Shown here: one piece after another, positions 19,355 to 30,991 of the stretch
How positions within the stretch are numbered: the first letter of the stretch is position 1
How the letters are laid out: each line of letters starts with the position of its first letter
Origin: Mantis religiosa
Taxonomy: Eukaryota; Arthropoda; Insecta; Mantodea; Mantidae
Direction: 5' to 3'
NCBI GenBank assembly: GCA_030765055.1
Contig: JAUKNK010000152.1
Span: 62,001-126,000 of the forward strand
Length of the DNA: 64,000 nt
Notes under the pieces: model-generated
What the model was told of the DNA's origin: nothing
Databases searched by the model: none
The model's input: only the letters and a program-made list of their open reading frames with translations
Made by a program: the position numbers and the translations under genes

Positions 19355-19640
19355 TGATATGGAAATGCATCATTCAGTAGAGTACCTGCCTGCCATGATA
19401 GGGGTCTCGGGTTCAGTTCCCGGCAGTTGGAGTGGGGATTTTTCTCAGAACAAGATAATTCCTCATCTTCCCCTGAGTCTGGAAATATGAATGAGAGTAT
19501 GATTGTGTGCATGATCTAATGATTAAACTCCAACGAATATGAGTTAACACCTTCGATATGTTCCAAAGGAGAACAGCCGCCAATATGACCATTGCAGTTA
19601 AAGGCGAAGTATAAAATGGAACAAAAAAGGAAATGTCAGA
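19355..19640 (+). mobile_element. SINE B copy (tRNA-derived)
   Basis: The head carries CTCGGGTTCAGTTCCCGGC, a near-perfect B-box, preceded by CAGTAGAGTACCTGCCTG. The body (CCTCATCTTCCCCTGAGTCT, GTGTGCATGATCTAATGATT, TATGTTCCAAAGGAGAA) also occurs at 49030-49345. The shared length far beyond the tRNA head rules out a plain tRNA gene. Confidence 0.75.
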
Positions 19641-19654
19641 TACTCATATGTCCA

Positions 19655-20375
19655 ACTGGTTTGAAATCAACAAACTAAAGGTCACTATAGAAAAAATCTT
19701 TAATAATGCTCTTATCTTCATCCTTCGAAAATATCCCATACCCAAAATTTTAACATAGTAGTTCCTGACAAAACTCTTCAAAATGAAAATGAAACAAAAC
19801 TTGTAGGTATCTGGCTGCAAAACAACCTTAAATGGGACAAACTTGTGGAAATGCTGATAGGAAAATTGAGCCCACTCTCTAATCATTTTAGGTACCCATA
19901 TCAATTGAATGTCTCACGAGTGTTCAGTCTTACGGTATGGTATTTTGATCTGGGATTATTCACCACCTTGTTAAAAACTATTTATTATGCAAAAAAGAAT
20001 ATTAAATACTATCACAAAAAGAAGACGGAGGTTCTCTTGTAGACATATTTCTAATTATATTAAAATTCTTCCAATATGTTGCATATATATAAACGAAAAT
20101 TTACAAAATGATATCTAACAGAAAAAAATAACTTCACTCTCATCAACTCAAAAATATATGATTATAACATAGGGCTAAACAGTAGCCTCCACATAAATAG
20201 AACTTTTACAAAATCTTTTCAAAAAGTATGGTACATAAAGGTGTAGAAGCACTTTATAACAAATTACCAACATTCATTAAATTAATTGAAAGTCCAAGAG
20301 TATTCAAAGCTAAATTAAAAGAGTATTTGCTTGATCACTGTTTTTATAGCACAGAAGAGTATTTAGCCCACTAAT
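19655..20375 (+). mobile_element. LINE relic D (RT thumb and C-terminus)
   Basis: The plus frames read LVGIWLQNNLKWDKLVEMLIGKL, the post-catalytic RT region of CR1-like LINEs. Further down is GVEALYNKLPTFIKLIESP...FYSTEEYLAH, the usual C-terminus. Several frameshifts and stops separate them. Confidence 0.7.
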
Positions 20376-20689
20376 ATGGAAGTATTAATTAGATTGGTAC
20401 ATATATGTAAATACCTTTATTCAACCTTTCTTTAATTTTTGTATTCTTACTTGAAGTGTGTATGTTAAAACTGTTATTTTACACTGGCCATCTTTGTGGC
20501 TAAATACTTGTTATTTTAACCTTCACAGTGTGAGGTGTCCTATGTCACTGTACAAATGTACATTGACTTTAAAGCATAAATTTCCTATTTCAATATCGGA
20601 GTTAAAAAGAAAATATGCACATCAATACTGAAAGCCAGACAAACAGTAAAATTTTAAAAAGGAACCACGAGAATGCCCATTATAGATAT

Positions 20690-20965
20690 TAAGGGAGTAT
20701 CATTATGACTATGGCTACGTCATGACTGAGTGATAAGACCACTTGTCTCTCACCTAGGCGACTGCAAAGTGGGATTTGTGGTGGACCACATGGTGCTGAG
20801 GTGGGTTTTCTCTGGGTCCTCTGGTTCTCCCCACCATCATTCCACCAATTGTTCCATCATTCATATCTTCATCATCCCAGGCATTAGGCCATCCGATCAA
20901 CCCTGGTATCTCAGGTCAAATGATTTGGCACCCTCGCTCTGAGGAAACCAGAGCAACTCCTAGCA
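20690..20965 (+). mobile_element. Possible further SINE-like repeat
   Basis: A tRNA-like pattern may be present (TGACTGAGTGATAAGACCAC and, 45 bases later, GTGGGATTTGTGGTGGACC). It is followed by a C/T-rich body with CACCATCATTCCACC. There is only one copy in the window, so this is a weak call. Confidence 0.3.
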
Positions 20966-21096
20966 ACAGCATTGGTGCGGAAGGGATACAAAAATTCATT
21001 ATGACTATTGCATTATCTAACAATGTACAGTGTAAACAATTTCAATGCAAACTAAGAGGTAAAGCTTTCTTGGCAACGAACATACTCTAGACATTC

Positions 21097-21573
21097 TCAG
21101 GCTTCAAGCCTACTAGAATGTAGAGGCTCCCAAAGTGACGCCACAGGCAACCCTACACAATGGCTGGCACATAGGCTGATCTGTTACGTCTGGTAAGGGG
21201 TTACCTACACCACCCACATGAGCAATCAGGCTTCAAGCCACCTAGAATGTACAGGTTCCGAAAGTGACGCCACAGGCAACCCTACATACCAGTTGGCACA
21301 TAGGCTGATCTGTTACGTATGGTAAGGGGTTACCTACATCACCCACATGAGCTCTCAGGCTTCAAGCCACCTAGAATGTACAGGTTCCGAAAGTGACGCC
21401 ACAGGCAACCCTACATACCAGTTGGCACATAGGCTGATCTGTTACGTATGGTAAGGGGTTACCTACATCACCCACATGAGCTCTCAGGCTTCAAGCCACC
21501 TAGAATGTACAGGTTCCGAAAGTGACGCCACAGGCATCCCTACATACCAGCTGGCAGATAGGCTGACCTGTTA
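21097..21573 (+). repeat. 129-bp tandem repeat, about 3.7 units
   Basis: Units start at 21097, 21226, 21355 and 21484 with TCAGGCTTCAAGCC and contain AAGTGACGCCACAGGCA. Units 2 to 4 are nearly identical; unit 1 is more diverged. The array precedes a PLE relic, and the downstream flank (about 22898) repeats GGCTTGAAGCCTGAAAACAT, so the array may derive from PLE terminal repeats. Confidence 0.85.
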
Positions 21574-21580
21574 CACAACA

Positions 21581-21634
<54 letters not shown>
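21581..21634 (+). repeat. (CT)n microsatellite
   Basis: An uninterrupted CT dinucleotide run directly follows the 129-bp array. Confidence 0.95.
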
Positions 21635-21638
<4 letters not shown>

Positions 21639-21759
21639 AACATGGCCATGTGAGCTTTTCGTCAGCTTAGACATGTTTTCTCCTTTTTTGAAGGGTACTG
21701 CTTCTAATGGAGCACTTTTTGGCTGACATCACCCTCTTCCAGCACACACCGATGTCCAC

Positions 21760-22640
21760 TTTCTTCTTGTTTGGTAGTACGAACAAACAGTAGCAATGGG
21801 CTCTTTTTGTCACCACAACAGCAAACTTCTATTTGGAACATCTGGCATACAAAATATGTGACACAGCTCCACTCAATTCTACTGATACATGGACATGTTT
21901 ATTAATCTGGCAACATGAACTAGACACTTTGCCAAGCTTCCTTGCACACCTAAAATTCAGTTTACCATGGAAGTGGAGAAGGCTGGGGCACTGCTATTCT
22001 TGGAGATTCTAGTTTCAAGAAACATATGGTACTCTGGGACATGCATTATACTGTAAGCCAACACATAGCGACCTCTATTTGAATGCTCATAGTCTGCATC
22101 ACTAGTCAGGATTTGGAGTTCTTAACTCTCTGGCCCATAGAGCTTGCCTATCTCCGATCCCAGCTGTCTAAAGCAGGAATTACAACTAAGTCTCTCTCTG
22201 CCAAAGTGGCTACTCTGAATTTTGACGCTGAAGCTTTAATCACCAGTTCCAAGAAAGGGAAACTAATGCAGCAAGTGTCAGATAAGCCTACCGCCACAGC
22301 TTGCATCCTATTTGGCAGAATCTGAATTCTCACCAAACACATCAGGACCATCCACATACCACCTTTGAAGATAAAGCACCCATTGAGACTGATGAAAGAC
22401 AAACCAGACTCAGCATTCCTTGCCTGTAAGTGTGCAACCCTGTACTTAAACCAAACCAGAAGGACTATCACATGCTAGGTCAAAGAACATGAACAGGCTA
22501 TCCATTTAATGCAACCTGAGTAGTCTAGGCTGGCAGAGCATTACTTGGATAAGGAGCATAGAGTCTACTTCAAATAGATGACAACTGTGGCAAAAATGTA
22601 GCAGTTACTGGGAGCAGAGGTCTAAGGAGGCTCTGGCCAT
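21760..22640 (+). pseudogene. PLE-2 relic, RT to GIY-YIG
   Basis: In shifting plus frames one reads TTTANFYLEHLAYKICDTAP (after RT motif B) and HELDTLPSFLAHLK. The PLE thumb IQFTMEVEKAGALLFLEILV follows, then remnants of the CYRKPTH box. Near 22450-22570 the endonuclease tail LNQTRRTITC...VKEHEQAIHLMQPE...LAEHYLDKEH appears. It is a different, much older lineage than PLE-1, with many stops. Confidence 0.75.
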
Positions 22641-23817
22641 CTCCTCTGAAAGGAGCACGCTGAACCATGATGTCAGATTACAACTCCTCTTGGAAACCGG
22701 GCTTAAATTTGGAAATTTACAAACAGAATGAACCTCTGCAAGGTCTGCCCCTGCTAACCGAGCAGAAGCATTCCATGTGATATAACATGGTCTGTGCTAG
22801 CTGCCATGGCAGACTGCATATATACTGGATTTTTTGTCAATGCTTTACCCATTCATCATCCTAACAATGGAAGAGACGTACACTCTTCATCACCACATCT
22901 GGCTTGAAGCCTGAAAACATCTAGAATAATATCATTGCACTCTTCAGATAAATTGTGACATTTATTTGAAGGGAAATAATTATTATAGCAATGCTTAGCT
23001 ACTGAACAACAAAGGTATTAAAATATTTTAATTCTAAAGAATTGCTTTTGTGTGGTAAGAGATCAGTTTCGTACAATGACAACAGGAGCTGTATAGCATA
23101 GTCTTCGTGCCATTAACCCTCTTCACACTTTCCTAGCCAACCCTTGATTTCAAATGTATGCACACTGTTCACTGATCTTGTCTTAGACCTTTAAGAAACA
23201 GTTATTTTAATATCTTCCCTATGGTGTCGATTGGAGTTGTCAATGTACCCTTACTTCCCTATTCACTTGATTGGTTTCTATAGAAGCTTAATTACATTGT
23301 ATTTTCTATAGTTTCCTGTATCTGTTCATTCTTTCTTTTACCTTTTTTCCAGAACCTTTCCTTACTTTTTTCTCCTATACCTATATTTGAGTATTTTCCC
23401 CATCAACCTGTTATTTGCCAATTATTTTGCTGGTCAATGGATTATTCTTAAAATGTTGGGGGGAGGGGGGGGGAGTAAAAGAAACTATAAATAGGATCTA
23501 CTGTTCCTTACTAGAGTTGCCATCCTGAAACGGCTGTCATTCTTGTTGCTACTATCTTCCTGTCCTGGATGCCTTCCACCCCTGCCCCCAACAATTTCCA
23601 TTAACCACAGATATAAAAGTTCTTCGGCCAATAACATTCCTCAAGCCTTTGTTAGCTTTGCTACTTGATTAAATGTAAATTGAATTATTTCTTAACCTCA
23701 TGTTATAGGTTTAAAAATTGCAATGTACAAAAAATGTTTTATTTTATAATTGCAATTAAGAGTATGAGTTTTCACTTCGTTTCATTTTATTTCATCCTTG
23801 TGTTAAAAGTACATAAG

Positions 23818-23903
23818 ATACGTCACATACATAATTTAATTACAAGGTTTAATTACAAGGATACGTCACATACATAATTTAATTACAAGGTTTAATTACA
23901 AAG
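23818..23903 (+). repeat. 43-bp tandem duplication
   Basis: The unit begins ATACGTCACATACATAATTT, with starts at 23818 and 23861. It lies just beyond the 3' end of LINE A. Confidence 0.85.
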
Positions 23904-23963
23904 TTTATTTACAAATCTGTTTCTCTCAAATCTCACATACCGGTAAAACAAATCTACACTCAT

Positions 23964-24908
23964 TTACACATTTTGTTTACATTTAGTGTTGTACTTAAAT
24001 TCTTCAGTATTGTAGAAAGCATTTTCTAGTAAATAGTTCTTAATGGTTTTTATTTGTATCTCTCTGTGTTTCAAGTCTTTTATTTCCTTGGGTAAAGCAT
24101 TATAATGTTCTTTTCCTATACTTTTTATTGAATGATTATTTAATGTTCCCCTGAGTGCAGTTCTGTAATAATCGTGTTTATTTCTAACATTATAGCTATG
24201 CATGTGATTGTTTTTAGCAATTTTTCCATTTAATAGAACATGCTTGATGCTTTCATAAATGTAGATACACGGAACTGTTAAGATTTTGTATTTTTTGAAC
24301 CAGTCCCTACAACTGTGTCTTTTTTCTATTTTCCCAATTATTCTAATTGCCCTTTTTTGTAATTTGAATATTTTTAGTACTTCCTTAGCTGTAGTGTTCC
24401 CCCATAGTGTTATGCCGTATTTTATATACGAATAAATGAAAGCATAGTATACCTGCTTCAGCGTTTTATTATCCATGTTATCCTTAACCTGTTTCATAAT
24501 GTATAAACCCTTATTTATCTTTCTTGTTATGTACATTATATGTGGTTGCCAATTAAGATTTCTGTCTATAAGCACTCCTAGGAAATTTGTGACTTGTGCC
24601 TCAGGAATACTTTCCCCATCTACCTTGAGATCAATGTGATCTGCATGTTTTTCTTTTAGCGTGAAATTTATCCATGATGTCTTTTTTATGTTTAATACCA
24701 GATCCAGATTTGAAAAGTAGTCTTTTAATATTTTTATGATACTGTTTGCCTTGTTTCCTACACCTTTAGTAGTGGGATCTGTAACTATTATTGTTGTATC
24801 ATCTGCATAGCCAATTGCTGTACCTCCATTGTTTGCTACTATTTCAAAAAGATCATTTATATAAACTAGAGATAGAAAAGGACCCAATTTCGAGCCTTGC
24901 GGAACTCC
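23964..24908 (-). pseudogene. LINE A RT, C-terminal part with YADDT
   Basis: The frame starts inside the GVPQGSKLGP motif (24908) and contains YINDLFEIV and the catalytic YADDT box near 24810. It continues with NFLGVLIDRNLNWQPHI, YAFIYSYIKYGITLWGN and the C-terminal YNALPKEIKDL...FYNTEEF. This part is open for over 300 residues. Confidence 0.88.
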
Positions 24909-25797
24909 TTGATTTGATTTGATTTATTGATTCATCCATTAAAACATGTACATGTTATAGGACACGTCAAATTAAAAACTAAGTACAATATTTATAATTA
25001 AGGTAGCTAACTAAATATTTACAAATTTAAAAATTCATCCACGCTGTAGAAGCTATTGGCTCTAAGGAAGTTTAATAACAATTTCTTAAATTGATGTTGT
25101 GATTCAATCTTTTTTATAGATTCAGGTAGCTTATTGTAAAGATGTAAGCCAGCATATGTGAAACTATTTTCATACATCTTTGTTTTGTGTGACTTCACAA
25201 ATAAATTATTCTTTGTTCTAGTGTTGTGTATATGAATTTCAGAATTTGTTTTGAATAAACTTAGGCTTGCTTTCATATGTACAAGAGTTTCATATATGTA
25301 TATACATGGCAGTGGTAAGATACCTAATTTACTGAAGTATGGCTTACCACTAGTTGTGCTTGAGACATCTGCTATGATTCTAATTATTTTCTTTTGGTAT
25401 CTGAATACTTTTATACTGTCTTTAGAATTTCCCCAAAAAATTATACCATATGCCAACAAACTGTGAATATATGAAAAGTACACTATTCTCCGAACTTTCA
25501 AGCTCGACATGCCTGTAATTGCCCTCATTAAGAAACACATTTTACTAAGTTTTTTCGTCAATGCCTCTATGTGAGTTTCCCAACTTAAATTTTCATCTAG
25601 TATTAGTCCCAGAAATTTGATAGTTTGTACGTAATGTATTTGGTCTTGTCCCAGCATTAATTTTGGATACAATTGACTTCCACTCATTTTATTATAGAAG
25701 CTTAGGGCTGCTGTTTTCTCCTTACTCAATATTAACATATTGGCACTAAACCATTTTTGAATACATAATAATATATTATATTTGTTTAATTGTTTCA
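24909..25797 (-). mobile_element. LINE B fragment inserted in the RT of LINE A
   Basis: The fragment is 5'-truncated. It reads WFSANMLILSKEKTAALSFY to FYSVDEFLNL, then a 3' UTR ending in an AAATC-type repeat tail (plus strand TTGATTTGATTTGATTTATT). It is nearly identical to the end of the plus copy at 36270-38683. Removing it rejoins SKF to GVPQG of LINE A. No target duplication is evident. Confidence 0.88.
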
Positions 25798-26016
25798 AAT
25801 TTTGATCTTACTTTATTTACCATACCCTTTTCATTTTTGTAGTTTATTTCTACGCACTGCTGTCTGTTTTCTAGATATGATGCAATCCACTTTTGTGCAA
25901 TGCCTCAAACCCCATATTTTTCTAGCTTATTTTCAAGGATGTTTATATTTACACAGTCAAAAGCTTTAGACAGATCCAGAAATATGGCAACTACAAATTC
26001 ACGATTATGGAGTGCA
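25798..26016 (-). pseudogene. LINE A RT, motif A segment
   Basis: Between the two insertions the minus frame reads FVVAIFLDLSKAFDCVNINI (motif A), then LENKLEKYGV and WIASYLENRQQCVEI. One stop is present in the KYGV-GIAQ stretch. Confidence 0.8.
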
Positions 26017-26538
26017 TTAACCCTTCCCGAGCGGACATGTTTTACGGTTCTGAGCGGAAGGTAATTTTATAAAAATATGTAACCCTTCAAAATACAAATA
26101 AAAGTATAATTTCATGCTTGAATGTATTAAAAACGTGCTGTACCTTGTTTTTTTGTTGAATTCCACCACTGTTGTTCGACAGGAGTGAAGATTTGTTAAA
26201 CTGCGTAAAAATGTTCCTGCAAAATCGGCATAAGTACCATTTTTGGATATTGCATCACATCTTGTAGTTCTAACACACACATACACACGTGTTCACACAT
26301 AAACTAGGAACAGTTCAGGAACTAAATACTGTCATATAAGTATATGTAACATTTGTTTTGTAAAACCGATGGTAATAATAAATAATAATTCATAACTTTG
26401 ATAGAAATGTGAGGTTACACCTAGCTGGAGCAGGGTATCTACGGTTTTAGACTGATGATTTTATCTCAGGATTATTCACACAGGGAAGCAAAGGAATAAC
26501 AAACATCATATAATGTTCAGGGGTGTGAAAATCTTTCC

Positions 26539-28355
26539 CTAATATTGTTCTTTTGTGTGATATATTTTGAAACACACATCTGGATGCAGGGGAGGCTTGG
26601 AGACGCAGGTTTCACAAAAATATATTGTTTTCTTTATTTGTTTTTGGGCCTTACATACCACACAAGGATTTGCCCAACTTCCTTGTTTTCTCCCCATGAA
26701 ATGTGGAAATCCATTTAGCCTTTCCAAAGTTGGGCCCTGTGAAATACGACTCTTACTTGACGTAGCATTGTTTTGCTGCGCCCCCATTCACTCCGCCACC
26801 AGAGATCTGACGAGATGCTTGCAAAATTTTCTATGTGACAGGATCGGTTTACATTTGCTTGTCATATGCATTGTATATAACAGGTACGAATTTACAATGC
26901 AAACTTCCAGCAACCAGAAAAACATTTTTCTATACAACTTGCGTGTTCTCCTGCAGAACTGATACTGCGCAATATAATTATCAGTTCTGTCGACACCACC
27001 CATGTGTCGAGTGTAGTTCAAAATAATGTTTGGTTTCAATGTTGCTGCCTGGTTTGGAAATTTTGAAGGCACCTCTGTCATTTCGTTTTTATCGCCCTTG
27101 TGACTGGTACTGAGAACCGTTACAGTTCTTTTGTCTTTCCAGCACAGAGCAAGCTTTTGCTGATTTCGGAAGCTTTTTATCTCACCCCTCTTCATTTTCT
27201 TTACGTTTCCTGGCTTTAGTTGGTGTGGCATATTTTTTCTGTTGCCCATAACTGTCCCAGTAGTCACCATATTCATTTTCCACAATTCATCAGCCAATTC
27301 AGGTGATGTATAGTACCTGTCTGTATACACATGGAAACCTTTAGGAGGGAAGAACACAGGTCTTTTACAACAAGGGTAGTTTTCAGGGGATTAGAATTTG
27401 ATTCAGTTTTGCGCATGTAGGGTTGGAAATTGTATAGATACCCATTGGAAGCATCAGATAAGCTGAAAACTTTGATCCCAAATTTTGTTGGTTTATTTGG
27501 ATTATACACTTTGAATTTTACTCTGCCCTTGAAACTGATAGTGCTCTCATCAACTGACACAAATGGACCTGGGGAATAGAATAAACTGCATTTTTGCCAT
27601 AGTTTCTCCATTAAATTTTGAATAAATTCTTCCTTAGTTAATTTTCTGTTTCCCTCAGCATGTGCAAAATGAAGATTCCAAAACAAAAGGAGAAATTCGT
27701 CGCGAGAAAATACATCGCTGAAAAATGGAAATTTATCTACCCAACTTGTAGAAAAATAGTCTGTGACGTCAGAGGTAGGGTGAAGCCCCATGTTAATAAT
27801 CACCACAATTAGTGCTTTTATGTCAATAATTGTTGGAGGATTCCAGGATGCAATCCTGGCTTTCTTTGTTGAAGGCGTCACCAGTTGTTTTTTTGTGTGC
27901 CCTTGAATGCAGGTTTCATCCGTAATTATTTTCAGAATTTCGTCATCAAAAAATAGTCTGAAAAAGTCTATGGGAGGAGTATTCTCATCAAAGTGAGAAG
28001 GAAGAATCGGTCCCTGTTGGATATTGTGCACTGGTATAACAGATGTAGGGCCAGGGTCAAAATTACTCACCTCTATCCAGCTAGGAGTACTGTTGTCTGC
28101 AGTATCACTTGAGTCACTCTCGCACTCACTCACACTTACACATGAATTCTCACATATTTCGCTCTCATTGTCAATGAGCACAAAATCTGACAACTCACTA
28201 TCACTCTGGTTTAACAAAGCTTCAATTTCCTTGTCCGTCAACCCTTTCTTTACTGCCATTATGCCAAAAAACGAAACAAAATGAGGCTTACTAGTACCAA
28301 ACACAGCACTATTTATTGCTTCACTGGTGAGAACAACGAAAGGAATTCCTGACAA
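26539..28355 (-). pseudogene. piggyBac-1 transposase, one frameshift and one stop
   Basis: Read from 28355, an acidic N-terminus (NQSDSELSDFVLIDNES) leads to the DDE_Tnp_1_7 core: FVSVDESTISFKGR (first D), YTDRYYTSPELADELW (second D) and MGGVDRTDNYIAQYQF (third D). It ends in the cysteine-rich domain CVVCKAQ...CETCVSKPPLHPDVCFKIYHT. The frame slips near 27355, just before the second D. A TGA at 26788-26790 sits between the core and the cysteine-rich domain. All catalytic aspartates are kept, so decay is recent. The product excises and inserts at TTAA. The best start is probably MAVKKGLTDKEIE, near 28259. Confidence 0.9.
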
Positions 28356-28475
28356 AGCAATTTCGGGGATTTACCGACCACCAATGTTTCAAAGTACATT
28401 TCCTGCCATCTGCTGGCACTATATCTTAATTATATGAACGTAAATAGCCGACTACAATAGCTCTATAGCTGCGCA

Positions 28476-28541
28476 CCCATATATGGGTTTCCGCTTGTGG
28501 GCGACTGGACGCGTCACCCATATATGGGTTTCCGCTTGGGA
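28476..28541 (+). repeat. Subterminal palindromic direct repeats of piggyBac-1
   Basis: Two 24-base units share CACCCATATATGGGTTTCCG, about 40 bases apart. Each contains the palindrome CCCATATATGGG. They may be transposase-binding sites. Confidence 0.75.
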
Positions 28542-28549
28542 AGGGTTAA

Positions 28550-29066
28550 TAATTTTATCATTTGCTTTATCTATCGCATTTATTGTTGATTTATGTTTTT
28601 GAAATCCATATTGTAGCTCTGCTAAGATTTTCTGTTTTTCAAAATATCCTTGTAGTTGTTTCAAAAACACAGCCTCCATCACTTTTGATATTGCAGAACA
28701 TAATGTGATTGGTCTGTAGTTTTCTATATTGCACTTGCTTTCTTTTTGTTTGTATATTGGTCTAACAATCGCTCCTTTTAATGTATCTGGAAATACTCCA
28801 TGCATCATTGAAGTGTTTATTATATGAGTGAGAGCCTCAACAATTTCATATTTTATGTTCTTTAGCATTTCGTTTGATACTTCATCTAAGCCAACAGATT
28901 TTTTAAATTTTAGCTTATTTATTTCTCTTAAAACTTCCTCTTCTGTTGTTTCGAAGATTACCATAGAATTAATTTGGGCAAAATTTGATATTATTGTTGA
29001 GTTTAGAATTTTGGGCTTTGAATTTAGCTGTTTTGCAACATTTATATAGTAGTCATTTAATATATT
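28550..29066 (-). pseudogene. LINE A RT, N-terminal part
   Basis: From 28964 the frame reads EEVLREINKLKFKKSVGLDE, then GVFPDTLKGAIVRPIYK, NYRPITLCSAISKVMEAVF and LQYGFQKHKSTINAI, the classic RT motifs 0-2. It is cut by the piggyBac after DKANDKI. The residues after that in the raw ORF are transposon sequence. Confidence 0.85.
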
Positions 29067-29634
29067 TCATATTTGTTTAGGATCTGTTATCTTATTATTT
29101 TTATGGTTTATTTCAATATTTTCTATTTGTTTAGTTTTGCTGTTTTTATGTATTTGGTTTACAATTTTCCATACTGCTTTTGTTTTGTTTTCTGCTTTTT
29201 CAATTTGTTCCTTGTTATAATTCATTTTAGCCTGTGTAATTACTGTATTTAGTATTTTGTTATAATTTTTAATATAATTTAGAGATTTCTCACTCATATT
29301 TGGCTGTTTTATTGAATTTAAAAACCTCACCCTTTTGCATGATTGTTTTATTCCTTTTGTCATCCATTTTGTGAAATCATTTACCTTACCACCTGAAATT
29401 ATTTTGAAGCTTCTTAATGGCATCATTTTTTGTAGACCATTTTGCAGTATTATACTTAAAATGTTATATTTTTCATTTATATCATCAGTGTTATACACCT
29501 TTTACCAGCTTACTTCTCTAAGATAATTTCTAAGGTTGTTTAAGCTTTCCTTGTTTATTTGTCGCCTATACTCAGAAGTAACTTGTGTGATATCTCTTTT
29601 AAAGTTTACTCTAACAGTTGTCCTGAACGGTCAC
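29067..29634 (-). pseudogene. LINE A ORF2 linker between endonuclease and RT
   Basis: The frame 29498-29067 reads FTKWMTKGIKQSCKRVRFLN, KNYNKILNTVITQAKMNYNK and ENKTKAVWKIVNQIHKNSKT. This matches in kind the same region of LINE B (KWITTGIRKSGDRLKFLSKF and TKSIWQVIKHEI). Confidence 0.75.
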
Positions 29635-30246
29635 CTATCCCTGACTTAATGACGTGCTCCATTTTGTTTCTGGTAAGTTAATAAAAGCATTGTCAATACA
29701 AGTTTCAGAATATTTTGTTACCCTTGTTGGCTCTTTTATACCAATTTTTAGATTATGCCTATTTAAGATTGCTGTAAGTGATGATTTATATACACTTTCC
29801 TTTATCATGTCAATGTTTAAATCTCCCATTAGTATTTTAATCTTTTTTTCGTTTATTTTGTTTAGAACATTTTCTATGATTTTAAGAAATAGATCTTTGT
29901 TTCCCCCAGGCGATCTATATACCCTGATTAGTACTATCTTGGCCTTTTTTAAAAATACTTCTATTGCTGCTAGTTCACATACTATTTCCTCACTAAAATT
30001 ACTACAATCTACCTCTTTGAACTTTATATTATTTTCTACATAAATAGCCACACCTCCACTTTTGTGTTGCTGCCTACAACAGTGTGACCCTAGTGTATAA
30101 CCATGGTAATTATTTGCCACAATTTCCTCCGATTTTAGGCCATGTTCTGTTTGTATCATAATATTAGGCTTCAGATCTGTTATATTTAACTCTATCAGTG
30201 TCTGCTTGTTACTTACATACTGACAATTTTGATGAAATATTACCAA
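29635..30246 (-). pseudogene. LINE A AP-type endonuclease, catalytic end mutated
   Basis: The frame has FHQNCQYVSNK, the QTEHGLK motif (catalytic E), GGVAIYVENNIKF, VYRSPGG and GDLNIDMIKES (catalytic D and N). Where SDH is expected it reads GDR after a frame change near 29640, so the last catalytic histidine is lost. The enzyme would nick target DNA to prime reverse transcription. Confidence 0.82.
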
Positions 30247-30407
30247 GTCATTGTTTTTCCTCTTTTGTACAGTTTTGTCTACCTTTACATTTTCATAAGC
30301 TTTTACTTTATTAGTAAAATTTTTTGTGTTTGGTTTCTCTATTTTACCTATTTTAATTTTTTCCTCAGTTTGTTTTAAATATATTTTGTCATCACCTAGG
30401 TCTGTTT

Positions 30408-30905
30408 TTAGTTTCCCTTACTTATGCATATATTTATAGTATTTTCTATTAATTTACCTAATAAAAAGGATCCCTTTCTATTCAAATGAAGGCCATCCCT
30501 TCCCAGACAACTATCATCTAAAAATTTGTTTACATCTACAAAAACAGCCTTAAGTGTGTCACATGCCCAGCGTATCACCTCATTTATATCATCAATATAT
30601 GCTGTACTTTCATCTCTTCTTCTCACTATACCATTTTTAACTACAGTTGCCAGTGGGAAATACTTTTTAGCATACCTTATTACATTATACACCTCTGCCA
30701 TAACGCCATCTGGTCCTAGTGATTTGTGAATGTCATTTGTTCCTATGTGTAGCACTAATGTATTTATTTTGTCCTTGCTTCCTTCCTGGTCTAGTTGATT
30801 TGGCAGATATTGTGCCTTCATACCCCTGAACACTTTCACTGTTGTATCACCTCTGTTTAGCACTACGTTTTTTAACATGGAGTAACCACACACTAGAACA
30901 CTTTT
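30408..30905 (-). pseudogene. LINE A ORF1, SGNH/GDSL esterase-like domain
   Basis: The frame reads VLVCGYSMLKNVV (block I, serine kept, usual GDS changed to GYS), VLHIGTNDIHKSL (GTND block) and GRDGLHLNRKGSFLLGKLI (DxxH block). Esterase domains are known in CR1-group ORF1 proteins; their role is unclear, perhaps lipid or membrane association. A run of 10 A just upstream breaks the link to the coiled coil. Confidence 0.8.
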
Positions 30906-30991
30906 TTTTTTCGTCTTTGTTCTCTGTCTTCTCTCTTCTTTCCCCGTATTGTATCTCCTGTTGTATCTTTGCCTGTTTGTTGTTTATCCAA

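Larger units (their letters stand above)
26021..28545 (-). mobile_element. piggyBac-1, 2525 bp, flanked by TTAA
   Basis: TTAA lies at 26017-26020 and 28546-28549. The termini CCCTTCCCGAGCGGA and TCCGCTTGGGAAGGG are inverted repeats with one mismatch. Subterminal direct repeats are present at the right end (CCCATATATGGGTTTCCGCT near 28478 and 28518) and the left end (GAGCGGA twice). It is inserted in the RT of LINE A. Confidence 0.93.

Noticed and set aside
19355..19480. Functional tRNA gene
   Set aside because: A good B-box is present, but there is no closed cloverleaf and the similarity to the 49.0 kb copy runs far past the tRNA length. It is a SINE.
21097..21573. CRISPR-like array
   Set aside because: Units are 129-bp head-to-tail copies without unique spacers, in a eukaryotic genome.
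22440..22500. Independent host gene near 22.1-22.5 kb (ORFs on both strands)
   Set aside because: Both frames overlap the PLE-2 relic, whose endonuclease words are readable in a third frame.
27937..28284. Plus-strand ORF over the piggyBac-1 N-terminus
   Set aside because: It is an antisense shadow of the acidic transposase N-terminus.
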